A stretch of 64,000 bases of DNA from LMUY01 sp965199165 (GCA_965199165.1 OZ240681.1:3906001-3970000); one strand, 5' to 3'; shown: positions 1-8,932, counted from the stretch's first letter. The notes: generated by a model not told the origin, from the letters alone. Numbers and translations: made by a program.

Positions 1-209
1 GCTTCCTGGCCACGGCGGGGGACGGCATGCCGATGCGCGACATCTACGACCGCGTGATCGCGGAGGTGGAGCGGCCATTGATCCAGATGACGCTGGCGGC
101 CACGCGCGGCAACCAGATCAAGGCGGCGGCGATGCTCGGGCTCAACCGCAACACCCTGCGCAAGAAGATCCGCGACCTGGAGATCCCCGTCGTGCGCGGG
201 ATCGGCTGA
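1..209 (+). CDS. ntrC: NtrC response regulator, C-terminal end (partial)
   Basis: Only the last 69 codons are present; the reading frame enters from the left edge at base 3. The remaining protein is a Fis-type helix-turn-helix: a helix ending in QIKAAAMLG, a turn, then LNRNTLRKKI as recognition helix. This is the DNA-binding tail of sigma-54 enhancer-binding proteins. NtrC is preferred over other members because ntrY and ntrX follow directly, and ntrC-ntrY-ntrX is the usual alphaproteobacterial order. Its role would be transcriptional activation of nitrogen-assimilation genes. The stop lies one base before the TTG start of ntrY, so the genes are probably co-transcribed. Confidence 0.88.
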   Translation, partial: FLATAGDGMPMRDIYDRVIAEVERPLIQMTLAATRGNQIKAAAMLGLNRNTLRKKIRDLEIPVVRGIG

Positions 210-210
210 G

Positions 211-2436
211 TTGGACACCGCGCCGTCCTTTCTCTCGCTTCAGCCGCAGGCTGCGGTCCGGACCCGTATGGGCCGGCTGATGGACATCCTGCTCGGCAAG
301 GTGGTGACGCTGGTGCTGGCGGCGGTGGCGCTGGTGCTGGCCATCGCCACCTTCGTGCTGCTGTCCGGCGGCGCGCCTATCACGCTGCGGCCGAACGTGG
401 TGTTCCTGTCCATCCTGGCCAGCGCGGCGGTGCTGCTGCTGCTGGGCGCGGTCGTGGCCGGCCGGGTCACCCGGGTGTGGGTGGAGCGGCGCCGCGGCTC
501 GGCCGGGTCGCGCCTGCATGTCCGCCTGGTGCTGATGTTCGGCGTCGTCGCGGTGACGCCGTCCATCGTGGTGGCGGTGTTCGCGGCGGCGTTCTTCAAC
601 CTGGGCATTCAGTCCTGGTTCGACGACCGCATCCGCGCCGCGCTCGATGCCAGCGTCACCTCCGCCCGCTCCTCGCTGGAGGAGCATCGCAACAACATCA
701 AGGCGGACGCGCTCGGCGTTGCGATCACGCTGAACCGGGCCGGCACCTTCCTCGCCAACCGGCCGTCGCTGTTCCAGCAAGTGCTGGACCAGGAGACGAC
801 GTTTCACGGCCTCATCCAGGCTGTCGTCTACGACCCGTTCACGCACGAGATCATCGTATCGTCCGGCGTGCTGAGCGGGAACTTCGTGGAGTTGCCGACG
901 GACGCGGAGATCGAGCCGGCGCGGCGTGGCGAGGTGGCGGTGATCGGCGGCGGCACCGACAACCACGTCCGTGCCGTAGTCAAGCTCGGTTCCACGCCCG
1001 AGCTGATGCTGATGGTCGATCGCCCCGTCGACACCCAGATCATCGCCGCCGCCCAACGCACGGAACAGCTTGTCGCCGAATACCACCGCCTGGACGACAA
1101 CCGCTCCAAGCTGCAGATCACCTTTGCCGTGATCTTCGCTCTGGTGGCGCTGCTGGTGCTGTTCGCCGCCGTGCTTACCGGGCTGGTGCTGGCCAACCAG
1201 ATCGCCCGGCCGGTCGGGCGGCTGATCCACGCCGCCGAGCGGGTGCGGGCGGGCGACCTGGCGGTGCGGGTGCCGGAGGCCCGCAGCGACGACGAGGTGG
1301 CCGGGCTGTCGCGCGCATTCAACCGGATGACCGGCCAGCTCAGCGCGCAACGCACGGAGCTGATGGACGCCTACGCGCAGATCGACGAGCGCCGCCGCTT
1401 TACCGAGACGGTGTTGGCCGGGGTGTCGGCGGGCGTCATCGGGCTGGACCGTGAAGGCCGGATCGACCTGCCGAACCGGGCCGCGAGCGAGTTGATGGGC
1501 AGCGACCTGATGGCCGCCAGCGGCCTGCCGCTTGCCCAGGTCGTGCCGGAGTTCGCCGCGTTGCTGGCCGAGGTGCAGGCATCGCCGGACCGGCCCCGGA
1601 CGGCCGAAGTGCAGGTCGGGCCGCCGGCCAACCGCCGCACGCTGCTGGTGCGGATCGGCACGGAGATGAAGGGCGATGGCATCGACGGCTTCGTCGTCAC
1701 CTTCGACGACGTGACGGAGCTGCTGGCGGCCCAGCGCAAGGCCGCCTGGTCCGACGTGGCGCGGCGCATCGCGCACGAGATCAAAAACCCGCTCACGCCC
1801 ATCCAGCTCGCCGCCGAGCGGCTGAAGCGGCGCTTCACCAAGGAAATCCAGTCCGACCCGGTGACCTTCGCGCAATGCGCCGACACCATCGTGCGCCATG
1901 TCGGCGATATCGGCCGCATGGTGGACGAGTTCAGCGCCTTCGCCCGCATGCCGCAGCCGGTGATCAAGCCGGAGGATATCGGCCGCCTGGCGCGCGAGAG
2001 CCTGGTGCTGCAGCGCCAGGCCCATCCGGAGATCGCCTGGACGATCGACCTGCCCGACCGCGGGCCGGTGGCCCCTTGTGATCGCCGGCTGGTGAGCCAG
2101 GCATTGACCAACCTGCTGATGAACGCCGCCGATGCGGTGAGCATGCGGGCGCGGCCGGAGGGGGAGGGCGCCGGCGCGATCACGGTCGCCGTGACGCAGG
2201 ATCAAGACGGCGTGACGCTTTCCGTGAGCGACGATGGCATCGGGCTGCCGGCCCAGGATCGCGATCGGCTCACCGAGCCCTACGTCACCCACAAGCCGAA
2301 GGGGACCGGCCTTGGTCTCGCCATAGTAAAGAAGATCATGGAAGATCACGGCGGACGGTTGCTGCTGGAGGATCGGACCTGCGGCCCGGGGGCCATCGCG
2401 AGCCTCGTTCTGCCCGTGACCACCGAGCCTGCCTGA
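211..2436 (+). CDS. ntrY: NtrY membrane sensor histidine kinase
   Basis: A 741-aa sensor kinase of the NtrY family, partner of NtrX in nitrogen-related signalling. Three hydrophobic segments lie in the first about 135 residues and a fourth near residue 310, enclosing a periplasmic sensor region. Then come HAMP (about 330-385), a PAS-like stretch (about 395-510), a HisKA domain with phosphoacceptor His522 in IAHEIKNPLTP, and an ATPase domain with N-box NLLMNAADAV, DDGIGLP (about 674) and GTGLGL (about 698). The chosen start is TTG at 211, one base after the ntrC stop; the first in-frame ATG is at 268, just ahead of the first membrane segment, so the true start may lie there. All expected kinase motifs are intact. 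Confidence 0.93.
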   Translation: MDTAPSFLSLQPQAAVRTRMGRLMDILLGKVVTLVLAAVALVLAIATFVLLSGGAPITLRPNVVFLSILASAAVLLLLGAVVAGRVTRVWVERRRGSAGSRLHVRLVLMFGVVAVTPSIVVAVFAAAFFNLGIQSWFDDRIRAALDASVTSARSSLEEHRNNIKADALGVAITLNRAGTFLANRPSLFQQVLDQETTFHGLIQAVVYDPFTHEIIVSSGVLSGNFVELPTDAEIEPARRGEVAVIGGGTDNHVRAVVKLGSTPELMLMVDRPVDTQIIAAAQRTEQLVAEYHRLDDNRSKLQITFAVIFALVALLVLFAAVLTGLVLANQIARPVGRLIHAAERVRAGDLAVRVPEARSDDEVAGLSRAFNRMTGQLSAQRTELMDAYAQIDERRRFTETVLAGVSAGVIGLDREGRIDLPNRAASELMGSDLMAASGLPLAQVVPEFAALLAEVQASPDRPRTAEVQVGPPANRRTLLVRIGTEMKGDGIDGFVVTFDDVTELLAAQRKAAWSDVARRIAHEIKNPLTPIQLAAERLKRRFTKEIQSDPVTFAQCADTIVRHVGDIGRMVDEFSAFARMPQPVIKPEDIGRLARESLVLQRQAHPEIAWTIDLPDRGPVAPCDRRLVSQALTNLLMNAADAVSMRARPEGEGAGAITVAVTQDQDGVTLSVSDDGIGLPAQDRDRLTEPYVTHKPKGTGLGLAIVKKIMEDHGGRLLLEDRTCGPGAIASLVLPVTTEPA

Positions 2437-2476
2437 GCGGTTCCGCCCGGGTCAGTTTACGTATAGAGACCTCCAA

Positions 2477-3871
2477 ATGGCGCATGAGATACTGATCGTC
2501 GACGACGAGCCTGACATCCGCTTGCTGATCGATGGCATTCTCCGCGACGAGGGTTACGAGACGCGGATGGCCGGCGACTCGGATACCGCGTTGTCGGCGT
2601 TCAGGGCCCGTCGCCCCTCCATGGTGATCCTGGACGTTTGGCTGCAAAACTCGAAGCTGGACGGCCTGGGCATCCTCCAGGCCTTGCACGTGGAAGAGCC
2701 GCATATCCCCGTGGTGATGATCTCCGGCCACGGCACCATCGAAATGGCGGTGACGGCCATCCAGCATGGCGCCTACGACTTCCTCGAGAAGCCGTTCCAG
2801 TCCGACCGCTTGCTGCTGCAGGCCCGGCGTGCCTTGGAAGCAGCCCGGCTGGCACGGGAGAATGCCGAGCTGCGCCTGCGCTTCGGTGCGGAGACGGTGC
2901 TGACCGGGGACAGCAGCGCCATCGCGACATTGCGGGCCGGGGTGGAGCGGGTGGCGCCGACCGGCTCGCGCGTGCTGATCCACGGGCCGGCCGGGTCGGG
3001 CAAGGAGGTCGCGGCCCGCATGGTGCACACCCGGTCCCGCCGGGCGGACGGCCCGTTCGTGGCGCTCAACTGCGCCACCCTGGCGCCGGGCCGCTTCGAG
3101 GAGGAGCTGTTCGGCGTTGAGGCCGGATCCGACGCCAACGTCGCGCCGCGCCGGGCGGGGGTGCTGGAGCGCGCACATGGCGGCACGCTGCTGCTGGACG
3201 AGGTATCCGACATGCCGTTGGAGACCCAGGGCAAGATCGTCCGCGCGTTGCAGGACCAGACGTTCGAGCGCCTGGGCGGCAACGCCCGGGTCAAGGTGGA
3301 CGTGCGGGTCCTGGCGATCACCAACAAGGATCTGCAGGCCGAGATCGCCGGCGGACGGTTCCGCGAGGACCTGTATTACCGTCTGGCCGTCGTGCCGCTG
3401 CGGATGCCGAGCCTGAAGGAGCGGCGGGAGGATATCCCCGAACTCGCCCGCCACTTCATCGCCCGCTCGGCCGAGAACTCCGGCATGCCGCCGCGCGAGC
3501 TCTCGGCGGACACCTTGGCGGCGCTGCAGGCGTATGATTGGCCGGGCAACGTCCGGCAGCTGCGCAACCTGATGGATTGGCTGCTGATCATGGCGCCCGG
3601 CGGCACGAACGACGCGATCCGGGCCGACATGCTGCCGCCGGAGGTCGGGCAGGGCGCGCCGGCCCTGCTGAACTTCGACCCGACGGCCGACATCATGGCG
3701 CTGCCGCTGCGGGAGGCACGGGACCTGTTCGAGACGCAGTATCTCCAGGCGCAACTCGTCCGCTTCGGCGGCAACATCAGCCGCACTGCCGGCTTCGTCG
3801 GCATGGAACGCAGCGCCCTGCATCGCAAGCTGAAGCAGCTGGGCGTCAACTCCGACGACAAGGGCGCGTGA
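2477..3871 (+). CDS. ntrX: NtrX sigma-54-type response regulator
   Basis: A 464-aa response regulator, presumed to be phosphorylated by NtrY. The receiver domain begins ILIVDDEPDIR with the phospho-acceptor at Asp53 (VILDVW). An AAA+ domain follows with Walker A GPAGSGKEV near residue 170 and Walker B TLLLDEVSD near 240. A C-terminal Fis-like helix-turn-helix (about 431-457) ends the protein. The sigma-54 contact motif GAFTGA is missing: the loop after EELFG reads VEAGSDANVAPRR. As I recall, this is a general trait of alphaproteobacterial NtrX, so it is not read as damage. It implies action other than classical sigma-54 activation. Forty bases separate it from ntrY. Confidence 0.93.
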   Translation: MAHEILIVDDEPDIRLLIDGILRDEGYETRMAGDSDTALSAFRARRPSMVILDVWLQNSKLDGLGILQALHVEEPHIPVVMISGHGTIEMAVTAIQHGAYDFLEKPFQSDRLLLQARRALEAARLARENAELRLRFGAETVLTGDSSAIATLRAGVERVAPTGSRVLIHGPAGSGKEVAARMVHTRSRRADGPFVALNCATLAPGRFEEELFGVEAGSDANVAPRRAGVLERAHGGTLLLDEVSDMPLETQGKIVRALQDQTFERLGGNARVKVDVRVLAITNKDLQAEIAGGRFREDLYYRLAVVPLRMPSLKERREDIPELARHFIARSAENSGMPPRELSADTLAALQAYDWPGNVRQLRNLMDWLLIMAPGGTNDAIRADMLPPEVGQGAPALLNFDPTADIMALPLREARDLFETQYLQAQLVRFGGNISRTAGFVGMERSALHRKLKQLGVNSDDKGA

Positions 3872-4509
3872 CCGGCGCATCGATGCCGGTGCTGCGACGT
3901 CGCGCCTTGCTGACAACCGGGCTCCTGCTGCCGATGGCGGCGGGGGCGCAGCCGTTGCTGAGCGCGCAGGACCGAGCCGACGTCGCGCGGGCGGAGTCGG
4001 CACTGAACGCCATCCACACCTTGAAGGCGCGGTTCCAGCAGATCGCCCCGAATGGCGGGGTCAGCGGCGGCACGGCCTGGCTCGACCGGCCCGGCCGCAT
4101 GCGGTTCCAGTATGACCCGCCCGCGCCGTTCCTGCTGGTGGCGGGCTATGGCCTGCTGACGTTCTACGACTCGCAGCTGCAGCAGACGAGCACGATCCCG
4201 CTCGGCCGCACGCCGGTGGGCCTGCTCCTGCAGGACAACCTCCGGCTGTCGGGCGACGTGACGGTGACCAAGGTCACGCGCCTGCCGGGCCAGCTTCAGG
4301 TGACGCTGCTGCGCACGGCGACGCCGTCCGAAGGCTCGATCACGCTGATCTTCGCCGACAATCCCATGACGCTACGCTCCTGGACGGTAGTCGACGCCCA
4401 GCGGCAGGAGACCCGGATCAGCCTGTTCGACGTGGAACTGGGCGGCACGTTCGAAAGCTCGCTGTTCGTGTTCGTCGATCCGAAGTTTTTCGGTAATAAC
4501 GGGCGATAG
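3868..4509 (+). CDS. lolA: LolA-like outer-membrane lipoprotein carrier
   Basis: A 213-aa periplasmic protein beginning with a signal peptide (RRRALLTTGLLLPMAAGA, cleavage probably near AGAQP). The mature part follows the LolA pattern: an N-terminal helix with LKARFQQIAPNG, then GGTAWLDRPGRMRFQYDPP and a beta-rich body. LolA accepts lipoproteins from the LolCDE complex and ferries them to LolB. The GTG start at 3868 overlaps the ntrX stop (GTGA) and has an AAGG a few bases upstream; ATG 3883 is the alternative and keeps the signal peptide. The twin arginines resemble a Tat motif but the downstream consensus is poor. Confidence 0.75.
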   Translation: MTGASMPVLRRRALLTTGLLLPMAAGAQPLLSAQDRADVARAESALNAIHTLKARFQQIAPNGGVSGGTAWLDRPGRMRFQYDPPAPFLLVAGYGLLTFYDSQLQQTSTIPLGRTPVGLLLQDNLRLSGDVTVTKVTRLPGQLQVTLLRTATPSEGSITLIFADNPMTLRSWTVVDAQRQETRISLFDVELGGTFESSLFVFVDPKFFGNNGR

Positions 4510-4557
4510 CGGCGGATTTGACTTCAAAACGTCGCAAACACTGACCATTATGGCAGG

Positions 4558-5325
4558 ATGAAGCCGCTGGTCGGGATATCCTGCTGCACCAAGCTGTTCG
4601 GCGTGTTCGGGATGCCGAACCACGCGGCCTCCGACACCTACATCCGCGCCACCGTCGAGGTGGTCGGCGCCGTCCCGGTGCTGTTGCCAGCGAACGGGGT
4701 GGCCTGCGACATACCGACCCTGCTGTCGCGGCTGGACGGGATCATCCTCACCGGCAGCCGCTCCAACGTGCACCCGAGTTTCTATGACGGGCCGCCGCAC
4801 GCCGACGGCACGCCGGAGGACGAGGCGCGTGACCGCATGACGCTGCCGCTGATCCGCGCGGCGATCCGCAATGGTACGCCGGTGCTGGCGATCTGCCGCG
4901 GCATGCAGGAGCTGAACGTGGCGCTTGGCGGCTCATTGCACCAGCGCCTGCAGGACCTGCCTGGCCGGATGGACCATTCGACGCCGATGCAGCCCAACAG
5001 CCGCGTGCGGATCGGCAAGGCGCATGCGGTGGACGTCGTTCCCGGCAGCTGGCTGCACCGTGTAGCCGGCGCCACGACGATCGCGATCAACTCGCTGCAC
5101 AACCAGGGCGTGGATAGGCTGGCGCCTGGGCTGGTGGTGGAGGGATCGGCGGCAGATGGCACGGTGGAGGCTGTGCGTGTCGTGACCGCGCCTGGGTTCG
5201 CCATCGGGGTGCAGTGGCATCCGGAGTATGACTGGATGACCGATGCCGTCTCGCGCGGGGTCCTCGCCGCATTCGGTGCGGCGGTCCAGTCGCGGGTCGC
5301 CGGTCTGGGCGCCGTCGCCGACTGA
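4558..5325 (+). CDS. gamma-glutamyl-gamma-aminobutyrate hydrolase family protein (peptidase C26)
   Basis: A 255-aa class I glutamine-amidotransferase-like hydrolase of the PuuD/C26 family, which cleaves gamma-glutamyl amides such as gamma-glutamyl-GABA in putrescine breakdown. The nucleophile elbow is LAICRGMQELN with Cys113, and the catalytic His-Glu pair sits in GVQWHPEYDW near the C-terminus. The N-terminus GISCCTKLFGVFGMPNHAAS fits this family. No other polyamine gene is nearby, so the physiological substrate is open; the family assignment is firm. Confidence 0.85.
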   Translation: MKPLVGISCCTKLFGVFGMPNHAASDTYIRATVEVVGAVPVLLPANGVACDIPTLLSRLDGIILTGSRSNVHPSFYDGPPHADGTPEDEARDRMTLPLIRAAIRNGTPVLAICRGMQELNVALGGSLHQRLQDLPGRMDHSTPMQPNSRVRIGKAHAVDVVPGSWLHRVAGATTIAINSLHNQGVDRLAPGLVVEGSAADGTVEAVRVVTAPGFAIGVQWHPEYDWMTDAVSRGVLAAFGAAVQSRVAGLGAVAD

Positions 5326-5341
5326 CACGGCTGGCCGTGTC
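5324..5341 (+). terminator. Hairpin at the end of the C26 hydrolase gene
   Basis: Perfect inverted repeat GACACGG-CTGG-CCGTGTC (7-bp stem, 4-nt loop) that starts inside the stop codon of the preceding gene. No T-run follows, so it is either a weak intrinsic terminator or an mRNA 3'-end stabiliser. Confidence 0.5.
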
Positions 5342-5383
5342 GGCAAGCCGGCAGTAACCTGGCATATCGTCTCAGGAGCCGAC

Positions 5384-6067
5384 ATGGCCGATACCGTCAT
5401 CCCACCCGTTCCAGTCGTGACCGTGCCCGTCGTCGGGGGCGGCGTGTTCCCAGTGCGCCGCATCTTCTGCGTCGGCCGCAACTATGCCGCCCACGCGCGC
5501 GAAATGGGGGGCGATCCGGATCGCGAGCCGCCGTTCTTCTTCACCAAGCCCGCGGATGCGCTGGTGACCGGCGGCGCCGACATGCCGTACCCGACGCGAA
5601 CCTCCGACCTGCACCATGAGATCGAGCAGGTGGTCGCCATCGGCCGCGGCGGCGCCGACATCGCCGAGGCCGATGCGCTGGGTCACATCTGGGGCTATGC
5701 GATCGGCCTGGACATGACCCGGCGGGACTTGCAGGGCGAGGCCAAGAAGATGGGTCGCCCCTGGGATATGGCGAAGGGCTTCGACCAATCGGCCCCAATC
5801 GGCGACCTCGTGCCGGCTGCGGGGATCGATCCCGGCAAGGGCCACATCGAGTTGAAGGTCAACGGCGAGGTGCGGCAGAGCTCCGACCTGGATCAGCTGA
5901 TCTGGTCCGTCCCGGAGGTGATCGCTTATCTGTCCGGACTGGTCCGGCTGGAGCCAGGCGACCTGATCTTCACCGGCACGCCCGAGGGAGTGGCAGCTTG
6001 CCGCCGGGGCGACGTGCTGGAAGGCAGCCTCGTTGGTGTCGGCACTGTCAACACGAAGATCGTGTGA
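5384..6067 (+). CDS. Fumarylacetoacetate hydrolase family protein (fumarylpyruvate hydrolase-like)
   Basis: A 227-aa enzyme of the FAA hydrolase superfamily, which cleaves carbon-carbon bonds or decarboxylates acylpyruvate intermediates of aromatic degradation. The entry motif RRIFCVGRNYAAHAREMG, the metal ligands in HHEIEQVVAIG and GLDMTRRDLQ, and the ending FTGTPEGV are present. The short single-domain length resembles fumarylpyruvate hydrolase (gentisate pathway). ATG 5384 was chosen because AGGAG precedes it by about 7 bases; the frame stays open further upstream, where it overlaps the previous gene. The precise substrate cannot be read from sequence. Confidence 0.85.
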   Translation: MADTVIPPVPVVTVPVVGGGVFPVRRIFCVGRNYAAHAREMGGDPDREPPFFFTKPADALVTGGADMPYPTRTSDLHHEIEQVVAIGRGGADIAEADALGHIWGYAIGLDMTRRDLQGEAKKMGRPWDMAKGFDQSAPIGDLVPAAGIDPGKGHIELKVNGEVRQSSDLDQLIWSVPEVIAYLSGLVRLEPGDLIFTGTPEGVAACRRGDVLEGSLVGVGTVNTKIV

Positions 6068-6120
6068 GCGCACTTGCCACGACCAGGCGCCGATTGATCG
6101 ACGGTCGGCCGAAGCGAAAC

Positions 6121-6142
6121 GCCCTCTCCCGGAGGAGAGGGC
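6121..6142. terminator. Bidirectional hairpin between convergent genes
   Basis: Inverted repeat GCCCTCTCC-CGGA-GGAGAGGGC (9-bp perfect stem) between the FAA hydrolase and the minus-strand Tyr/Pro-rich gene, well placed to end transcription from both sides. The arms match the CTCTCC/GGAGAG palindrome family seen elsewhere in the window. Confidence 0.6.
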
Positions 6143-6152
6143 GCTGCCGGCG

Positions 6153-6428
6153 TTAGCGGTAGTAGCCCGGATAGCCGTAGTAGACCGGCGGCGGGGCGTA
6201 ATACACCGGCGGCGGCGCGTAGTAGGCCGGCGGGGCATAGTAGCGCGGAGCATAGGCGCCCGAGATCGCCGCGCCCACGCCCAAGCCGACGATTGCGCCC
6301 GCGATTGCAGGTCCTGCCCCGAAGCCGCGATAGCCGTAGCCGCGGTAGTAGGCGTGCGCGGGGCTCGACGCCGCGAGCATGCCGAGCGTCACCGGAACAG
6401 CGACAAGAAGACCGAGTTTCGGGCTCAT
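6153..6428 (-). CDS. Small secreted Tyr/Pro/Gly-rich protein
   Basis: A 91-aa protein with a clear signal peptide (MSPKLGLLVAVPVTLGMLAASSPAHA, cleavage after AHA). The mature part starts YYRGYGYRG, passes through a glycine-zipper-like segment (AIAGAIVGLGVGAAISGAY) and ends in repeats of the type YYAPPPVYY. Such proteins are usually annotated as hypothetical exported or envelope proteins; function is unknown. The ATG at 6428 has AGGAG six bases upstream, which decides the start over longer in-frame options. Confidence 0.8.
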   Translation of the reverse strand: MSPKLGLLVAVPVTLGMLAASSPAHAYYRGYGYRGFGAGPAIAGAIVGLGVGAAISGAYAPRYYAPPAYYAPPPVYYAPPPVYYGYPGYYR

Positions 6429-6547
6429 GAACCACTCCTGAAAACATCCGAGGCAGGCGAGACGGCCAACCCCTCGATGTGAGATATACGTGCGCACCGT
6501 GGCGGATTTGCGGCAGCGCAGCCGCACCGCCGATCACTTTCCCGCGT

Positions 6548-7261
6548 TCAATGTCCACCGAGATAGGCCGCCATCACGGCGGGATCGTTCGCGAGGTCGG
6601 CGGCCTTGCCTTGCAGCACGATCCGGCCGGTTTCCAACACGTAGGCGTAGTCGGCGACGTCCAATGCCGCCGAGGCGTTCTGTTCCACGAGCAGGATCGT
6701 CACCCCCTCACGCCGCAGTTCGGCGATGGCGTTGAAGATCTCCTCGACGAACAACGGCGCCAGCCCCATGGACGGCTCGTCCATCAGCAGGAGGCGTGGT
6801 GCGCCCATCAGCGCACGGCCGAACGCCAGCATCTGCTGCTCGCCGCCCGACATCGAGCCGGCCAACTGGCCCAGACGCTCCCTCAACCGGGGGAACCGCG
6901 CCAAGACCTGGTCGCGCCGCCGCCCGAGCTCCACCCGGCCCGACAGGGTGTAGGCACCCAGCGCCAGGTTGTCGGCCACCGTCAGGTCGGCAAACACCTG
7001 CCGGCCCTCCGGTACCTGGCGCAGCCCGGACGCGGCGATCGCGTGGGCACGGCGGCCGGCGATGTCGACGCCGTCGAACACCACGCGCCCGGCCCGCGGT
7101 TGCAGCAGCCCTGACAGCGCCCGCATCAAGGTGGTCTTGCCCGCGCCGTTGGCACCCACCAGCGTGACCACCTGCCCGGGCTCGACCACCAGGTCGATGC
7201 CCTTCACCGCGACGGTGCGACCGTAGGCGACCACGAGTCCCTCGACGCGCAGCCCGCTCAT
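6548..7261 (-). CDS. livF: Branched-chain amino acid-type ABC transporter ATPase LivF (system 1)
   Basis: A 237-aa ABC ATPase of the LivF type, energising uptake of hydrophobic amino acids or amides across the inner membrane. Walker A GANGAGKTT lies at 36-44, the signature is MSGGEQQML, and Walker B plus D-loop reads LLLMDEPSMGLAP. Its ATG overlaps the livG stop (ATGA), so translation is probably coupled. It is the last gene of the minus-strand livKHMGF operon. Confidence 0.93.
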   Translation of the reverse strand: MSGLRVEGLVVAYGRTVAVKGIDLVVEPGQVVTLVGANGAGKTTLMRALSGLLQPRAGRVVFDGVDIAGRRAHAIAASGLRQVPEGRQVFADLTVADNLALGAYTLSGRVELGRRRDQVLARFPRLRERLGQLAGSMSGGEQQMLAFGRALMGAPRLLLMDEPSMGLAPLFVEEIFNAIAELRREGVTILLVEQNASAALDVADYAYVLETGRIVLQGKAADLANDPAVMAAYLGGH

Positions 7262-8067
7262 GCCCCCCGCACCCCGACGCGGGAGCCGGCGGCCAGACGG
7301 GCGGCGACCTTGTGGCCCAGATAGGCCTCGATCACCGCAGGGTCCTGCCGCACTGCGGCCGGTGCGCCCCCGAAGATGCGGCGGCCGAAGCTCAGCACCG
7401 TGACATCCTCGGAGATGTCCATCACGAAGCCCATGTCGTGCTCGACCAGCAGCACGGTGGTGCCGGCGGAGCGGATGGTGCGGACCAACTCGGCCAGGCG
7501 TTCCGTCTCGGCCGGGTTCAGCCCGGCGGCTGGCTCGTCCAGCAGCAGCAGCCGGGGGCTGGCGGCCATGGCGCGGGCGATCTCCAGCCGCCGGGCGTCG
7601 CCGTAGGACAGGCTGGCGGCGCGCGCATGCGCCTGGGCACGCAGCCCGACGAGGTCCAGCGCCGCTTCCGCCCGGGCGACCGCCTCGCGCTCCTGCCGGC
7701 GGAAGCGGGGGAGGCGGGCGACCACCTCCGGCAGGCTGGCGCGGGCGGCGCTGTGCAGGCCGGTGAGCACGTTCTCCAGTGCCGTCATGGCGCCGAAGAT
7801 GCGGATGTTCTGGAAGGTTCGCGCCACGCCGAGGGCCGCCCGGCGGTGCACCGCCAGCCGCGTCACGTCCTGCCCGGCCAGCACGATCCGTCCCGCGGTG
7901 GGCGGCAACAGGCCGGAGACGAGGTTGAACAGGGTGGTCTTGCCTGCGCCGTTGGGCCCGATCACGGCGTGGATGCCGCCGCTGGCGACCGTCATGTCGA
8001 CGCCATCCACCGCGATCAGCCCGGCGAACCGCCGGGTGATCCCCACCACCTCCAGCAGGGGCGTCAC
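7258..8067 (-). CDS. livG: Branched-chain amino acid-type ABC transporter ATPase LivG (system 1)
   Basis: A 269-aa ABC ATPase of the LivG type. Walker A GPNGAGKTT is at 37-45, the signature is LSYGDARRLEIARA, and Walker B is LLLLDEPAAGLNPAE, the LivG hallmark. The start is GTG at 8067, overlapping the livM stop as GTGA; a much longer open frame continues upstream but only shadows livM. It pairs with LivF as the heterodimeric motor. Confidence 0.92.
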   Translation of the reverse strand: MTPLLEVVGITRRFAGLIAVDGVDMTVASGGIHAVIGPNGAGKTTLFNLVSGLLPPTAGRIVLAGQDVTRLAVHRRAALGVARTFQNIRIFGAMTALENVLTGLHSAARASLPEVVARLPRFRRQEREAVARAEAALDLVGLRAQAHARAASLSYGDARRLEIARAMAASPRLLLLDEPAAGLNPAETERLAELVRTIRSAGTTVLLVEHDMGFVMDISEDVTVLSFGRRIFGGAPAAVRQDPAVIEAYLGHKVAARLAAGSRVGVRGA

Positions 8068-8912
8068 GCCGCGCGGCGCCGGAGCCGGAACGGCAACAAG
8101 CCGCCGGGCAGGAACAGCACCGCCACGACGATGATCACGCCGTTCAGCACCAGCCGCAGGTCGGACAGCCCGCGCAGCAGCTCCGGCAGCAGCGTCAGGA
8201 TGAAGGCGCCGACCACGGGCGCCAGCGGAGTGCCGATGCCGCCCAGCAGGGCGAAGGAGAGGATGGTGACCGCGGGCTCGAACCCGTATTCCGCCGGGCC
8301 GATGAAGGAGGAAACGTGCGCGTTCAGGCAGCCGGCCAGGCCGGCCAGCGCGGCGGACGCCACCAGCGCGCCCATCTTGTAGCGCAGCAGGTTGACGCCC
8401 ATCACGGCGGCGGCCGTCTCGTCCTCCCGCATCGCCTCCATGGCGCGCCCGATCCCGCTGCGCCCGACCAGCCACAGCGCCGCCAGGGCGGCCAGCAGCA
8501 GGCCGTAGATCATGACGGTATCTGCCCGCTCCGGGATGCCGGACAGGCCGAGCGCTCCGCCGAACAGGTCCACGTTGATGTAGACCGCCCGCAGCACCTC
8601 GCCCAGGCCGATGGTGGCGATGGCCAGGTAGACGCCGGACAGCCGCAACGTCGGCAGGCCGATGAGGAGGGCGAACAGCACCGGCGCCACCACCGACAGC
8701 GGCAGCACCGCCCAGAACGGCCACCCGAGCGAGAGCGTCATCAGCGCCGAGGAGTAGGCGCCGAGCCCCATGAAGGCGGCCTGACCGAGCGAGAGCTGGC
8801 CCACGGCAAGGACCACGTACATGGACAGGGCGAGCAGCCCGTTCACGCCGAGCGAGTGGATCAGGTTGCCGTAGGTCCATAGGAAGTCGTCGAACCAAGG
8901 TGGGATGGTCAT
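8064..8912 (-). CDS. livM: Branched-chain amino acid-type ABC permease LivM (system 1)
   Basis: A 282-aa integral membrane permease of the LivM family with about eight to nine hydrophobic segments. Family landmarks are LSLGQAAFMGLGAYSSA near the N-terminus, RLSGVYLAIATIGLGE, and the cytoplasmic loop GRAMEAMREDETAAAVMGVN that contacts the ATPases. It forms the pore with LivH. A 176-bp gap holding a palindromic repeat pair separates it from livH. Confidence 0.92.
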   Translation of the reverse strand: MTIPPWFDDFLWTYGNLIHSLGVNGLLALSMYVVLAVGQLSLGQAAFMGLGAYSSALMTLSLGWPFWAVLPLSVVAPVLFALLIGLPTLRLSGVYLAIATIGLGEVLRAVYINVDLFGGALGLSGIPERADTVMIYGLLLAALAALWLVGRSGIGRAMEAMREDETAAAVMGVNLLRYKMGALVASAALAGLAGCLNAHVSSFIGPAEYGFEPAVTILSFALLGGIGTPLAPVVGAFILTLLPELLRGLSDLRLVLNGVIIVVAVLFLPGGLLPFRLRRRAA

Positions 8913-8932
8913 GGCACGGTTCGACCGACAAG

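Noticed and set aside
142..2349. Long open frame on the minus strand opposite ntrY
   Set aside because: It is antisense to an intact kinase with all motifs, its residues are Arg/His/Gly-rich without domains, and such mirror frames recur opposite most genes in this GC-rich DNA.
3115..3160. Missing GAFTGA motif in NtrX as a mutation
   Set aside because: Alphaproteobacterial NtrX proteins generally lack this motif as far as I recall, and the rest of the AAA+ domain is intact.
4510..4557. TTGACT as a sigma-70 -35 box before the C26 hydrolase
   Set aside because: No acceptable -10 box lies 16-18 bases downstream, so a promoter call would rest on one hexamer.
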